NCBI RefSeq assembly: GCF_004152935.1
Contig: NZ_SETE01000004.1
Coordinates: forward strand, 1 to 64,000
DNA length: 64,000 bases
Origin: Brumimicrobium glaciale
GTDB lineage: Bacteria > Bacteroidota > Bacteroidia > Flavobacteriales_D > Crocinitomicaceae
Direction of reading: 5' to 3'
Part shown: positions 33,878 through 42,445 of the stretch, one piece after another
How the letters are laid out: every line of letters starts with the position of its first letter
Position numbering within the stretch: position 1 is the first letter of the stretch
Notes under the pieces: generated by a model
The model's database searches: none
The model's input: only the letters and a program-made list of their open reading frames with translations
What the model was told of the DNA's origin: nothing
Position numbers and translations under genes: made by a program

Positions 33878-35935
33878 ATGATGAAGTATATTAAATTGAG
33901 TTTACTGTTGCTAATAATCACCTTGAGTTCAAATACTTGGTCTCAAATAGACAGAAAGGTTTGTGTTTTAGACATGACGAACTACAATGGCGAAACAGGA
34001 ACTTCTAGAAAGCTTTCTGCAATTCGTGTAATGCGTTTGGCAGGTGTTCCTTACGATACAACTTCTTCTTTAGCAATAGCATTACAATATCCAGTGATCA
34101 TTACAGGTTCTAGAATTCAAGAAAATGCTTTTAATGCCGCTGAAATATTAGCAATTGACAATTTCGTTTCTACTGGAGGAGTTTTGATTACTTCATCCGT
34201 TAGAGAACCAGATTTATTTAGCTTATGTGGAATAAGTAATTCAACATCTTCAAACACCTTATTTGAAATGAAATGGGATACTTTATCAGCTCCAATCTTT
34301 GATTTAATTGATGACTCGCTAGAAGTTACAATTTCCTTAGGTAGACCATCTAGCGGAACATCATTTTACACGCGTCAGTATGATCTAACAACAGGTACTC
34401 CCCTAGCATTCTATGAAAACCAAGAACCAGCAGTAGTTAAAAACAATTACGGATCAGGTGCTGTATATACTTTTGGACCAGATTTTAGAGATGTTTTATA
34501 CAGAAACCAAGCTAATTTTGATGTCCAAGCCCACAGAACCTATTCAAATGGTTTTGAACCAACTTCGGACGTCATTATGATCGTGCTCAGAAACATTGTT
34601 CGAGATCACATTCCACATACAGTTTATAAACATACAGCTCACAATAACGCACATTCTGCAATAATGCTAACACATGATGTCGATAGCAGAACAGCGATGG
34701 ACACAATGCATGTTTTTTCGGAATATCAATTTCAAAATGGAATTAAAGCGCATTATAATATTACCACAAGATACTTGAGTGATCAATGGATGACAAACTT
34801 TTATGTTGGTGGTTATACCCAAATAAATAAACTCCAATTAGATGGTCACACTTTAGCTTCTCATTCCGTTGGACATTATCCAGATTTTGCTGATATAAAT
34901 CTATTTCCAATGGGCGAACTAGGAAATACTACAGGAAATTATAGTCCAAATTACAGTAATGGAGCTACTGCGAATGGTTCCGTTTTAGGAGAAATTGAAG
35001 TCTCTAAAAATTTACTTCAAGACGATTTCTCTGTTTCAATCAGAAGTTTTAGAGCAGGACATTTAGCTTATAATGATTCTCTAATTAGAGCAATGGAACT
35101 GACTAATTATAGCTACAACTCCACCTACTCAGCCAACGATGTGCTTTCTAGCTTCCCCTATTATGCAATTAGAGATCGTTCTTTTTCTGCTGATGAGTCA
35201 ACTATTCTAGAAATTCCAATGACGATATCTGATGTTTACAGCAGTGATCCTATCGACAATTCAAACTATCCTGAAAAAGTGGCTATTTGGAATACCGTAA
35301 CACAACAATACCATGATAACTTCGCACCAACTACAATTCTAATTCACCCCAATAGAATGTATAAACTGGACGCAATGATTGACTACATAAATGGCTTACC
35401 AAATAGATCAGAAATCATTGCATTTGAGGAATTTGGTGATTTTTGGAGAAATAGAGATTCACTAGAATGCATCACTGAAATTATTGGAAATGATTTAGTG
35501 GTCACTGTTCAATCATTGAACTTTGTTGAAGAACAATCTTTCGTTATCGACTGGAATGGTTCGTTGGATACTGTGCTATTTAAGGACGAATTCAATACCC
35601 CAATTTCTTTTGAATTTGAGCAATTAAGCGCTAATAAAAGACTCTATTTTCAAAAGGATATCACAGCAAATCTCTCCAATGAAATTGATCAAACAAAAAT
35701 CAATATCTATCCAAATCCAAACAATGGAACTTTCACTATTGATGCTTCAAAACTATCAGGCGAAAAATCAATTTTCATTACTGATTTAACAGGTAAGATT
35801 ATTCATTCTTCAATTGAGAATAGTGATTTAATTTCTGTTTCAATTTCAAATAAAAATACTCCTCCAGGAATTTACATTGTTGTGGTTCAAAATGGAGATA
35901 AGGTTTTTAGAGAGAAGATTGTGATTGGGAGGTAA
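33878..35935 (+). CDS. Secreted NodB-like polysaccharide deacetylase-fold protein with T9SS sorting domain
   Basis: A 685-residue protein from ATG 33878 (an in-frame TTG precedes it). It has a signal peptide ending in SNTWSQ. Residues about 24-230 look like a GATase/ThuA-like beta fold. The deacetylase-like part carries THDVD (His266, Asp267, Asp269) and HSVGH (His329, His333), matching the D-D/H-x3-H metal site of NodB domains. The last about 75 residues (INIYPNPNNGTF...GIYIVVV) are a type A T9SS C-terminal sorting domain, so it is surface-displayed or released. It lies 337 nt after the GT2 gene and may modify that polymer (inference). Confidence 0.75.
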   Translation: MMKYIKLSLLLLIITLSSNTWSQIDRKVCVLDMTNYNGETGTSRKLSAIRVMRLAGVPYDTTSSLAIALQYPVIITGSRIQENAFNAAEILAIDNFVSTGGVLITSSVREPDLFSLCGISNSTSSNTLFEMKWDTLSAPIFDLIDDSLEVTISLGRPSSGTSFYTRQYDLTTGTPLAFYENQEPAVVKNNYGSGAVYTFGPDFRDVLYRNQANFDVQAHRTYSNGFEPTSDVIMIVLRNIVRDHIPHTVYKHTAHNNAHSAIMLTHDVDSRTAMDTMHVFSEYQFQNGIKAHYNITTRYLSDQWMTNFYVGGYTQINKLQLDGHTLASHSVGHYPDFADINLFPMGELGNTTGNYSPNYSNGATANGSVLGEIEVSKNLLQDDFSVSIRSFRAGHLAYNDSLIRAMELTNYSYNSTYSANDVLSSFPYYAIRDRSFSADESTILEIPMTISDVYSSDPIDNSNYPEKVAIWNTVTQQYHDNFAPTTILIHPNRMYKLDAMIDYINGLPNRSEIIAFEEFGDFWRNRDSLECITEIIGNDLVVTVQSLNFVEEQSFVIDWNGSLDTVLFKDEFNTPISFEFEQLSANKRLYFQKDITANLSNEIDQTKINIYPNPNNGTFTIDASKLSGEKSIFITDLTGKIIHSSIENSDLISVSISNKNTPPGIYIVVVQNGDKVFREKIVIGR

Positions 35936-35980
35936 ATTAAAGAAGAGAAAAAGTTGTCAGAGAGTTTGGCATTTTCATTA

Positions 35981-36034
35981 CCTTCGACAAGCTCAGTCGC
36001 CGAAGAGTAATCCGCTGACTGAGCCTGTCGAAGG
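35981..36034. repeat. Palindromic repeat CCTTCGACAAGCTCAGTC
   Basis: An 18-nt arm (35981-35998) and an inverted arm (36017-36034) with one mismatch around an 18-nt loop; a degenerate copy lies at 36121-36160 (ending CTGTCGAAGG). Repeats with this sequence are scattered in many Bacteroidota genomes (from memory). It may also serve as the terminator of the gene ending at 35935. Confidence 0.65.
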
Positions 36035-36190
36035 CAATGTAGGTAAATGGAAAAACGTTTTGAAGAGAATGAAAATAACATCAAAATAATTAGGTTTTAT
36101 TTTAGAATGCTAATTCAAAGAAGAGTTATCCGTTGACTGCGTTGACTAACCTGTCGAAGGCGCCAAAGGTCATGAATTCAAAAAGAATTT

Positions 36191-37534
36191 CTATTTCCTA
36201 ACCTTAGCTTTATAATGATTACGTCGCCTCTTATACTTAAATTTTAAGGCTGAATAACTTTTTTTGATTCCATTAATTGTAAAGTAATAGTCAGACTTTG
36301 GCAGTGGAATTTGATAACGGGTTAGATTAAATAATCTATCAAAGAAATTCCCTCTTACTTCGTATATCTCATTGTTAAGGTAAATTTTCTCTCCTTGAAC
36401 ATGTGTTCTGAACTGAATCTCTACTTTGCTTTTTAGCAGTAGCATCGTATCAGTAAATTCTAATTTTTTATATTTTGAAAACGGTACTTTAGTTAAGTTT
36501 GGAGAAACTTTGTATTTATTCAAGGTATCTGATAAATAGAATATTTCTTGATTTTCATTTCTTCCTATATCATAAAATTGAACTGAATCAGCTAAATCTT
36601 CTGGAGAGTAATGATAAACTGTATCAGTAAAACGCCTTATGAATATTTTTGGTTCTATTTCAAAATAATTACTTGTCCTTTCTAATAAAGTAACATACAA
36701 TTTATTGTTTTCATTCCTCAACCCTCTCCCGCAAATTGTTATCCAATATCTATTCCATTTTTCACATGGAATTGTAACTAGAATCTGACTATTCGCCAAA
36801 ATATATTTTAATTCTTCATTGAGAAACTCCCATTCAAAACCATTATTATCGCTCTTTAAAACTGCAATTGAGGCAACACTATCTGCTGCGCTCCATGGCA
36901 AACTAATTACAATACTATCATTGCAATTATAAGTAAAACAAGCGTTAGGTTTTAGGCGAATTATTCCCTCTGTACTAAATTCAATAGCATCCTTGGTAAT
37001 TAATGGTATTCCTTTTTCAGCCGCTTCTTCATCAGAATTAATCTCTTCTAATTCAAATTCGCAGTCACACCAACTTTTGTCCGTCTTACTGCTCAAAGGA
37101 ATATCAATCGAACTATTTTGTTTTCCTGAAATTCTAATTCTACCATTATAAGTTGGAATTAAAAACAAATCCACCCTTCTGTTTTTCGCCAAATTCTGAG
37201 GGTTATCATTCGGGAAAATAGGATCTACTTCTCCATAAGAAATGATTTTAATATTGTCGTTTTTGAAATAATGAGCCACACTTTTTGCTCTTGATTCACC
37301 AAGTTTAAAATTAGGCTCAGATTCACCAATGTCATCAGTAAATCCATGAATTTCAATATAAAACTCGCCTTTTAAGGTCAAAACAAGAGAATCTAGCTTT
37401 CTTTTATCGTTTTTCTGTAGTTCTGAAGAATTAGATTCAAAATAGAATGACATTTTATATTGATCACAAAAGTCAGATGAATAAGCAACATAACTTAAAG
37501 TGATAAGTAAAATGGATAATAAAAATCTTAACAT
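36191..37534 (-). CDS. OmpA-like domain protein, secreted
   Basis: A 447-residue exported protein with a signal peptide (residues 1-19, ending AYSS). An OmpA C-terminal-like peptidoglycan-binding domain is placed unusually at the N-terminus (about 28-132: FYFESNSSELQ, EIHGFTDDIGE, LGESRAKSVAHYF, NRRVDLFLI). The remaining about 300 residues are not recognised; beta-rich segments and a basic tail ending KRRRNHYKAKVRK are visible. It probably anchors to peptidoglycan. It stands alone, with no operon partner. Confidence 0.75.
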   Translation of the reverse strand: MLRFLLSILLITLSYVAYSSDFCDQYKMSFYFESNSSELQKNDKRKLDSLVLTLKGEFYIEIHGFTDDIGESEPNFKLGESRAKSVAHYFKNDNIKIISYGEVDPIFPNDNPQNLAKNRRVDLFLIPTYNGRIRISGKQNSSIDIPLSSKTDKSWCDCEFELEEINSDEEAAEKGIPLITKDAIEFSTEGIIRLKPNACFTYNCNDSIVISLPWSAADSVASIAVLKSDNNGFEWEFLNEELKYILANSQILVTIPCEKWNRYWITICGRGLRNENNKLYVTLLERTSNYFEIEPKIFIRRFTDTVYHYSPEDLADSVQFYDIGRNENQEIFYLSDTLNKYKVSPNLTKVPFSKYKKLEFTDTMLLLKSKVEIQFRTHVQGEKIYLNNEIYEVRGNFFDRLFNLTRYQIPLPKSDYYFTINGIKKSYSALKFKYKRRRNHYKAKVRK

Positions 37535-37840
37535 CTTATTCTCGGGTTTTAAAACAATTCATAGTGTAAATTACATTGTCAGAGTTTGAAATAACAATCG
37601 TAAATTCGGAATTAACAAAAGTAGATTTAAAAATAGCATTTCAGTTTTTCAACTGTTTTGATTTAGAATAGAATAAAAAAATCCTTTCAAAATGAATTGA
37701 AAGGAATCAATTTAACAAACCTGTTAAACTTAAATAGGCAATAAGCTGTATGCATATTTTTGCCTTTGTCTTAAAATTAAATGCTAAAACTTTGACATTA
37801 CTCATACAACTTAAAGCCAATAGCTTACAACTATAAACTT
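37535..37840. other. Intergenic region, 306 nt
   Basis: Upstream region of the OmpA-like gene and downstream region of the small charged protein gene. Apart from the terminator hairpin at 37672-37705 I see nothing. Confidence 0.6.
37672..37705 (-). terminator. Rho-independent terminator after the 81-residue gene
   Basis: On the minus strand a 9-bp stem (TCCTTTCAA/TTGAAAGGA, 37682-37690 with 37697-37705) is followed by a run of T (plus-strand A run 37675-37681). It lies about 135 nt beyond the stop at 37841. Confidence 0.65.
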
Positions 37841-38086
37841 CTATTTCTTCTTAGAATTCTTTTTATTGTGATCGATTTCATACGAATCATCATCTTCATC
37901 TCTTGGATGACTCAAAACATTGCTTTTCGAACGTTCTTTATTTGCCGGTCTTTCGCCTTTACCTTGTTTACTTTTCAACTTATCTAAATCCTTCTTTTTA
38001 AGTTGTTCATTGTGCTCATCACCATAATACTTTTCAGCCTCTTCTCTATCTTTTGGAATCTTTTCATTCTTTTTTGAATCACCCAT
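37841..38086 (-). CDS. Small, highly charged hydrophilic protein, unknown
   Basis: An 81-residue protein made almost entirely of Lys, Glu, Asp, Ser and Asn, with no hydrophobic core (EEAEKYYGDEHNEQLKKKDL; C-terminal NKKNSKKK). Probably intrinsically disordered. I do not recognise it. A terminator-like hairpin downstream supports its being expressed. Such proteins can be stress- or nucleic-acid-associated, but this is only a possibility. Confidence 0.55.
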   Translation of the reverse strand: MGDSKKNEKIPKDREEAEKYYGDEHNEQLKKKDLDKLKSKQGKGERPANKERSKSNVLSHPRDEDDDSYEIDHNKKNSKKK

Positions 38087-38355
38087 AATGTTTCGTTTTT
38101 AGTCGTTTAATAATTTTTGCAACTTACATCATTCTAAATCTAATGTATATTTTTTAAAAAATCAATGAGAAAAGCGTTTTTATGGAATATTTTGAATTTT
38201 ATCTTGAAATCTGGCACTTTATAAGGTAAGTCTATTACAAACAACTCTCGAAATTCATTTTATCTAGAAAAACAACTCCTTTAAAGGATAAACAAAATAT
38301 CCGTTCATGAAATAATTAAATAAAAACTTCGTTAATCTAGTAAAACACACTATAT
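38087..38355. other. Intergenic region, 269 nt
   Basis: AT-rich gap between divergent genes. It must hold the promoters of the small charged protein (minus) and the T9SS-tailed gene (plus). No box of the TTG/TAnnTTTG type stands out, and no RNA structure was found. Confidence 0.4.
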
Positions 38356-38400
38356 ATGAAGTATTAAACATTAATTTCCGTTATTTTATTAAGTTTTGGA

Positions 38401-39078
38401 TTGTTTTCACAAGAAGAAAAAGGATTAACAGTAAGGTATAATTTCACCTACGGTAATGGAGATTATTCGACTCGTTTGTCATCACATGAACTAAAGTATG
38501 GAGACAATATGGACACTTTCGAAATTCAAATTATTGAAAATAAGCCTGTAATTTTAAATTGGGAGTATTTGAACGAAGTAGGAGTTTTTGGTGGTCGATT
38601 TTATGATTCTGTTCAATGGATTTATAATGATGGATTAATGAATGTACAATACTATGATTTTCAAATACTTGAAAGCCATTATCACCACGTATCATCCACA
38701 ATTAATGATGCTCAACCAGGTTACTACCAATTGCGTTATATTTTCGATAACGATAAAATCTACAACACCAATTACCCTGTAATACATGTTTTGGAAAAAG
38801 AAAAAGATACTATAATTTTGAAATCATCCACTGAAATTACGCTATATCCAAATCCAACTTCAAACATAATTACTTTGAAATTGAGCCAATCTATCAAAAG
38901 TGGTGAAATGAAAGTCTACAGTTTAAAAGGTAATCTAGAATTGTCTTATCCATTAATAGATGTAGCACTAAATTCAAAATATGATGTTTCAAGACTGAGT
39001 TCTGGAATTTATATTTTCTCAATCATTGATAACGAAAACGGAGGTGAAATTAAACGTATGAAAGTGGTTATTGAATAG
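38401..39078 (+). CDS. T9SS sorting-domain protein with an in-frame stop in its signal peptide
   Basis: The open part (225 residues) starts within what looks like a signal peptide. Upstream in the same frame, ATG 38356 gives M-K-Y, then TAA (38365-38367), then TLISVILLSFGLFSQ, a normal signal-peptide core. One base (TTA to TAA) would explain the break. The body is beta-rich and unrecognised. The last about 75 residues (ITLYPNPTSNIITLKL...GIYIFSI) are a type A T9SS sorting domain. Either this is a recent pseudogene, a sequencing error, or a gene using a non-ATG start without full export signal. Confidence 0.7.
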   Translation: MFSQEEKGLTVRYNFTYGNGDYSTRLSSHELKYGDNMDTFEIQIIENKPVILNWEYLNEVGVFGGRFYDSVQWIYNDGLMNVQYYDFQILESHYHHVSSTINDAQPGYYQLRYIFDNDKIYNTNYPVIHVLEKEKDTIILKSSTEITLYPNPTSNIITLKLSQSIKSGEMKVYSLKGNLELSYPLIDVALNSKYDVSRLSSGIYIFSIIDNENGGEIKRMKVVIE

Positions 39079-39089
39079 GATTTTCGTGT

Positions 39090-39815
39090 TTAATTCACAA
39101 CATCCAAAACTACTTTCCCAATCTTATCCTCAGACAAACTCCTACCCGATTTCGGATTCGAGAAATCAATTGTATTGGTATATCCGCCAATCGCCATTCT
39201 CATTTCTAATTCATTTTGAATATTGTCGCTTCTATTTATTGAAAAATCTGTTGTTGATTGTACCTCATTATTTATTTCAAATTCATTCTCAGCAATTACC
39301 TTTTGAGAAATGTCATTATTTGTAACATAAACAGTTTTCAAAACCGTATCCGCTGGCTTAGTTATTTCTATGGTGTCTCTTATGATTTTATCAATGTAAA
39401 TCGTATCCACAGAAGCGACTAATTGATTAGATTTATCGGAATTCAATTGCGAATCAATAAATACAGGAGTACTCAAAATAAAGATCATAAAAACCGCCGC
39501 AACTGCTGTCCATAAAGGTATTTTGAAATTGAAAAAACCTGATTTCACTTTGGTTTTTGAGCTTGAAGTTGAAGTGAAAATTGGTTCCACAACTATTTGT
39601 TTAGCACGCAAAGCAGCAAGCGCGCTTAATCGAATACTTTCATTGGCTTTAAGCTCACTTGCTTCAGACTTCAATTCATCTTTAACATTTGCTATAAGTT
39701 GGTGCTTTTCATTGTACTCTTCTTCTGAAGTCTGGGTCAAGACAAAGCTTTGCTCCTCTTTTGAAAGTTCCTTAAATGACTTTTTTTCGATTAATTCTGC
39801 TAATCTAATCTTCAT
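39090..39815 (-). CDS. Putative anti-sigma factor (single-pass membrane protein)
   Basis: From ATG 39815 (MKIRLAELIEKK) the product is 241 residues. An N-terminal cytoplasmic helical region (about 1-95) is followed by one transmembrane helix (about 98-120, IPLWTAVAAVFMIFILSTPVF) and a periplasmic tail with a Thr/Val repeat-like stretch. This is the layout of anti-sigma factors. The start lies within the end of the ECF sigma gene (11-nt overlap), the usual arrangement for sigma/anti-sigma pairs. No zinc HxxxCxxC motif is seen. The role is inferred from topology and context. Confidence 0.65.
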   Translation of the reverse strand: MKIRLAELIEKKSFKELSKEEQSFVLTQTSEEEYNEKHQLIANVKDELKSEASELKANESIRLSALAALRAKQIVVEPIFTSTSSSKTKVKSGFFNFKIPLWTAVAAVFMIFILSTPVFIDSQLNSDKSNQLVASVDTIYIDKIIRDTIEITKPADTVLKTVYVTNNDISQKVIAENEFEINNEVQSTTDFSINRSDNIQNELEMRMAIGGYTNTIDFSNPKSGRSLSEDKIGKVVLDVVN

Positions 39816-40416
39816 AATCTTTAGTTTTTTCGTTGATCTGACTACTGTCAAATAACACTTTGTACACTTTTAATTTTTTCGCTAAAATTTGTGTCACATG
39901 GTTCAATCTGGATTTAATCGTACCGACAGGACATTCCATAATTTCAGCAATTTCCTTGAGTTTTAAATCTTCAAAATAGCGAAGGATAAACGTTTCCTTG
40001 AATTTATAACTCAACTTATCCACTTCAATATTCAGCTTAATTCGAAACTCTTTTTGATCGTAAATCTCTTCAATCGAGTCTTGAACAACTAGAGAATTAC
40101 TTGAATCATTAATGTCAAAAACCTGCCTATTACTTCTAAAATAGTTTTTGCAATGATTTGCTGCAACAGTAAAAATCCAAGTTTTAAAGGATTTATCAGT
40201 ATCAAACTGATCCGCCTTTTCAATGACTTTTATAAAAACATCTTGCGTAAAATCTTGTGCTTTCGCTTCATCATTTCTCAACATTTTAAACATAAAGTAC
40301 AAGATCCGATTACTGTATCTATCATACAAAACAGTAAACGCCGATTCGTCCCCCTTTTGGAGAGACGACATCAGGCTTTCATCTGAAATATGTTTATTTG
40401 TTTTAAGATTATTCAA
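39805..40416 (-). CDS. ECF-type RNA polymerase sigma factor
   Basis: A 203-residue sigma-70 family protein. Region 2 (YDRYSNRILYFMFKMLRNDEAKAQDFTQDVFIKV, about 27-60) and region 4 (YFEDLKLKEIAEIMECPVGTIKSRLNH, about 145-172) are clear; region 3 is absent as in ECF factors. Its start overlaps the stop of the upstream gene by 8 nt, and its stop overlaps the putative anti-sigma gene, so the three genes form a coupled operon. Confidence 0.9.
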   Translation of the reverse strand: MNNLKTNKHISDESLMSSLQKGDESAFTVLYDRYSNRILYFMFKMLRNDEAKAQDFTQDVFIKVIEKADQFDTDKSFKTWIFTVAANHCKNYFRSNRQVFDINDSSNSLVVQDSIEEIYDQKEFRIKLNIEVDKLSYKFKETFILRYFEDLKLKEIAEIMECPVGTIKSRLNHVTQILAKKLKVYKVLFDSSQINEKTKDYED

Positions 40417-41569
40417 AACCTATTTCTTCTTTGATTTCATCTAAACCGTAAAAGTCTTTCCCTAAAAATAGAATAATCTTCTTGGTTTCTTTCGCTTTCA
40501 CTTCATTTCCTATCAATTCATAATGCTGATAAAGAGAAACTAATCCAGGCAAATAAGAGTAATCCCATTGTTTATCTATCAACGGATATTCACTTTGATA
40601 ATAATCATACTTTAACTGATCAACAATAAATTTATTCTCAAAATGATCTACAATTAGTGACGTATTATTGAAAGATTCTTCTGAGTATTGGTAGATTACG
40701 CCAACATTATAAAGCTTGTCAAATATTGTGCTGTCCTTAGCTGCTATTCCTTTGTTGTAAAAATAAAGATCATGACCACCTCTGTATTTGATAATATGTT
40801 CTAAAATTTCTGAAGATTTATGACTTTCACCTTCAAGCGCTGGAATTCCAACTTTTTTGAATAATCTATTGCGATATTCTTCAATCGGTAATAGAGAAAT
40901 ATTCAAAACATTTACGTCTTTTCTAAAATCATCAGCATGTTGAATAATCCATAAAGGATAAGTATCATTGTCACCTCCAGTTATAATTATAGCATCTTTT
41001 TTTGTATTCATTAAAACATTATAAGAAAGCGCCATCAATTTCGGAGTATTATATGCAGAAGCTTTCCACAGCTTTGAAATCTCTTTTAGCTTTGCTAAAT
41101 CAGGTCTAGCAATTTCATAAATATTCATCAAATTCGGATAAATATCAGCTTCAGTAGGATTTAATTCATGGGCTTTCTCAACATAACTAATTATTTTATC
41201 TTCCTCCGCCTTATCCTTTGCACTCCAAATCGAGTGGTACCAACCCATAATTCGATAATAAGCAAAAGTTCCTTTAATGGATTTACTCATATTATTAACG
41301 ACCTCCAGTTCTTTGTCATACCAATTTGATCTAATTTCTTTATCACCAGCAGAAATTCTGGACATTCTCGCCGCGGAATATAAATTAATCCAAGCATTTC
41401 CATTTTTCTTATCTTTCTCAATCTCCTTCTCCCAAAGCAAATATTGAGTCGTGTACCATTCATACTCATGGATTTCTTTTACGATGGATTTAACTTCTTG
41501 CGGCTCCTCTTGTGCCATTCCAATAAATGCACAAAATAGCACTGTCATTAAAATTACTGTTCCTTTCAT
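40409..41569 (-). CDS. Secreted TPR-like protein of unknown function, with DUF2723-like motif
   Basis: From ATG 41569 (MKGTVILMTVLFCAFIGMAQ signal peptide) the product is 386 residues. The first half is helical and TPR-like (GNAWINLYSAARMSR, ELNPTEADIYPNLMNIYE). The middle has IITGGDNDTYPLWIIQ...DVNVLNISLL, resembling the soluble part of DUF2723 membrane proteins. No transmembrane helices follow. It is upstream of the sigma factor with an 8-nt overlap, so it may be the periplasmic sensor or a target. Identity is uncertain. Confidence 0.6.
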   Translation of the reverse strand: MKGTVILMTVLFCAFIGMAQEEPQEVKSIVKEIHEYEWYTTQYLLWEKEIEKDKKNGNAWINLYSAARMSRISAGDKEIRSNWYDKELEVVNNMSKSIKGTFAYYRIMGWYHSIWSAKDKAEEDKIISYVEKAHELNPTEADIYPNLMNIYEIARPDLAKLKEISKLWKASAYNTPKLMALSYNVLMNTKKDAIIITGGDNDTYPLWIIQHADDFRKDVNVLNISLLPIEEYRNRLFKKVGIPALEGESHKSSEILEHIIKYRGGHDLYFYNKGIAAKDSTIFDKLYNVGVIYQYSEESFNNTSLIVDHFENKFIVDQLKYDYYQSEYPLIDKQWDYSYLPGLVSLYQHYELIGNEVKAKETKKIILFLGKDFYGLDEIKEEIGFE

Positions 41570-41667
41570 GATATCTTGTTTTACCGTAATACACAAAAGT
41601 TTGAGAAAGGTTCGTTTTATTTATTTGAACTAATTGGAAGTATGTTTTTTGTATAGTATGATTTAGC

Positions 41668-41745
41668 TAGAGATTTTAGATGCTAGATGCTAGAAAATAA
41701 GATGACAAATCTATTGTCTATCATCTACTGTCTAAATTTTCTATT
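41668..41745. repeat. Partial TAGAC-type repeat, copy D
   Basis: Contains TAGATTTTAGATGCTAGATGCTAGA-like heptads and the complementary GTCTATCATCTACTGTCTA, able to fold on themselves. It lacks the TTTTTAGAAGCTAAA core found in copies A to C. Confidence 0.5.
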
Positions 41746-42024
41746 CATTAGGAAAGGATAATCTCTTTATAAAAAAATAGTAGTTATAGTTGAGAGTGTT
41801 TCGTCTTTTCTTTGGCCACCAATTCCGCCTGCTACATAGTTTGTGGTTGTAAACAGACAATTTTTATAAATTGAAGATTTTTTGAGAAGATTTTTACTTT
41901 TCTTTCTTTAGGAGATGCCTAAGCATCAGCCGACAAGAAAAAAAGTAGAAAGGGCTCAAAAGAATCAATTTTAATATTGTTGTGTTTTCAAATACAAGCT
42001 AATATAGTTTATTCCTTCTTTTTG

Positions 42025-42081
42025 GCAGTCAAGCTATTTGTGGGAGCTTCACAAGGTCGCTACCCAAATTAGCTTGACTGC
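42025..42081. repeat. Long hairpin, about 22-bp imperfect stem
   Basis: GCAGTCAAGCTA (42025-42036) pairs perfectly with TAGCTTGACTGC (42070-42081). The stem continues inward with single-base bulges through TTTG-GGG/CCC-CAAA and GC/GC to an 11-nt loop. It could be an RNA element or a non-autonomous mobile repeat. Confidence 0.5.
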
Positions 42082-42186
42082 AAACAAAAACCACTTCATA
42101 AAGCTGCTGGTTTTCGTCGGGGTGGAAGTTAAAGCTTCGAAATTAGAGTGTATTCTAAAGAAGAGCATTTGTGCTTCGAGAATAAA

Positions 42187-42209
42187 GCGCAGCAGTACAA
42201 CTGCAGCGC
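42187..42209. repeat. Short palindromic repeat, GCAGCAGT type, copy 1
   Basis: Core GCAGCAGTACAACTGCAG, one of four copies in the window (also 42298-42324 inverted, 57636-57656 and 58449-58469). Consensus CGCAGCAGTRCMACTGCARCG. Confidence 0.6.
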
Positions 42210-42297
42210 GGCCCTAGTCGAAACACAACATCACTTCGTAAATTAAGATTGCGAGCAAAAGTTCTGAAACTGTTCTGAAATGCAATTTATTTAAATC

Positions 42298-42324
42298 GCA
42301 CCGCTGCAGTTGCACTGCTGTGGC
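42298..42324. repeat. Short palindromic repeat, GCAGCAGT type, copy 2 (inverted)
   Basis: CGCTGCAGTTGCACTGCTG is the reverse complement form of the consensus seen at 42187. Confidence 0.55.
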
Positions 42325-42445
42325 ATATTTAAATAAGGCAATGTGTTTTTTCAAGTAAATAGCTAATTAAAGAGCCTTGAATATTAAGCTTAATTTTTCA
42401 TCAAGATACAAAACCACTTCAAGCAATATTCCTTATTTTTACAAA

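Larger units (their letters stand above)
41570..42445. other. Long intergenic region, 876 nt, repeat- and hairpin-rich
   Basis: No convincing gene. It contains TAGA/GTCTA heptad repeat remnants (41668-41745), a long hairpin (42025-42081), and two short palindromic repeats of the GCAGCAGT-ACTGCAGC type (42187-42209, 42298-42324). The G+C content is patchily higher than in the flanks. A structured RNA is possible but unsupported by any known family. Confidence 0.55.

Noticed and set aside
39071-39325. 84-codon plus-strand frame
   Set aside because: Lies antisense to the putative anti-sigma gene, whose frame has a plausible domain order and operon context.
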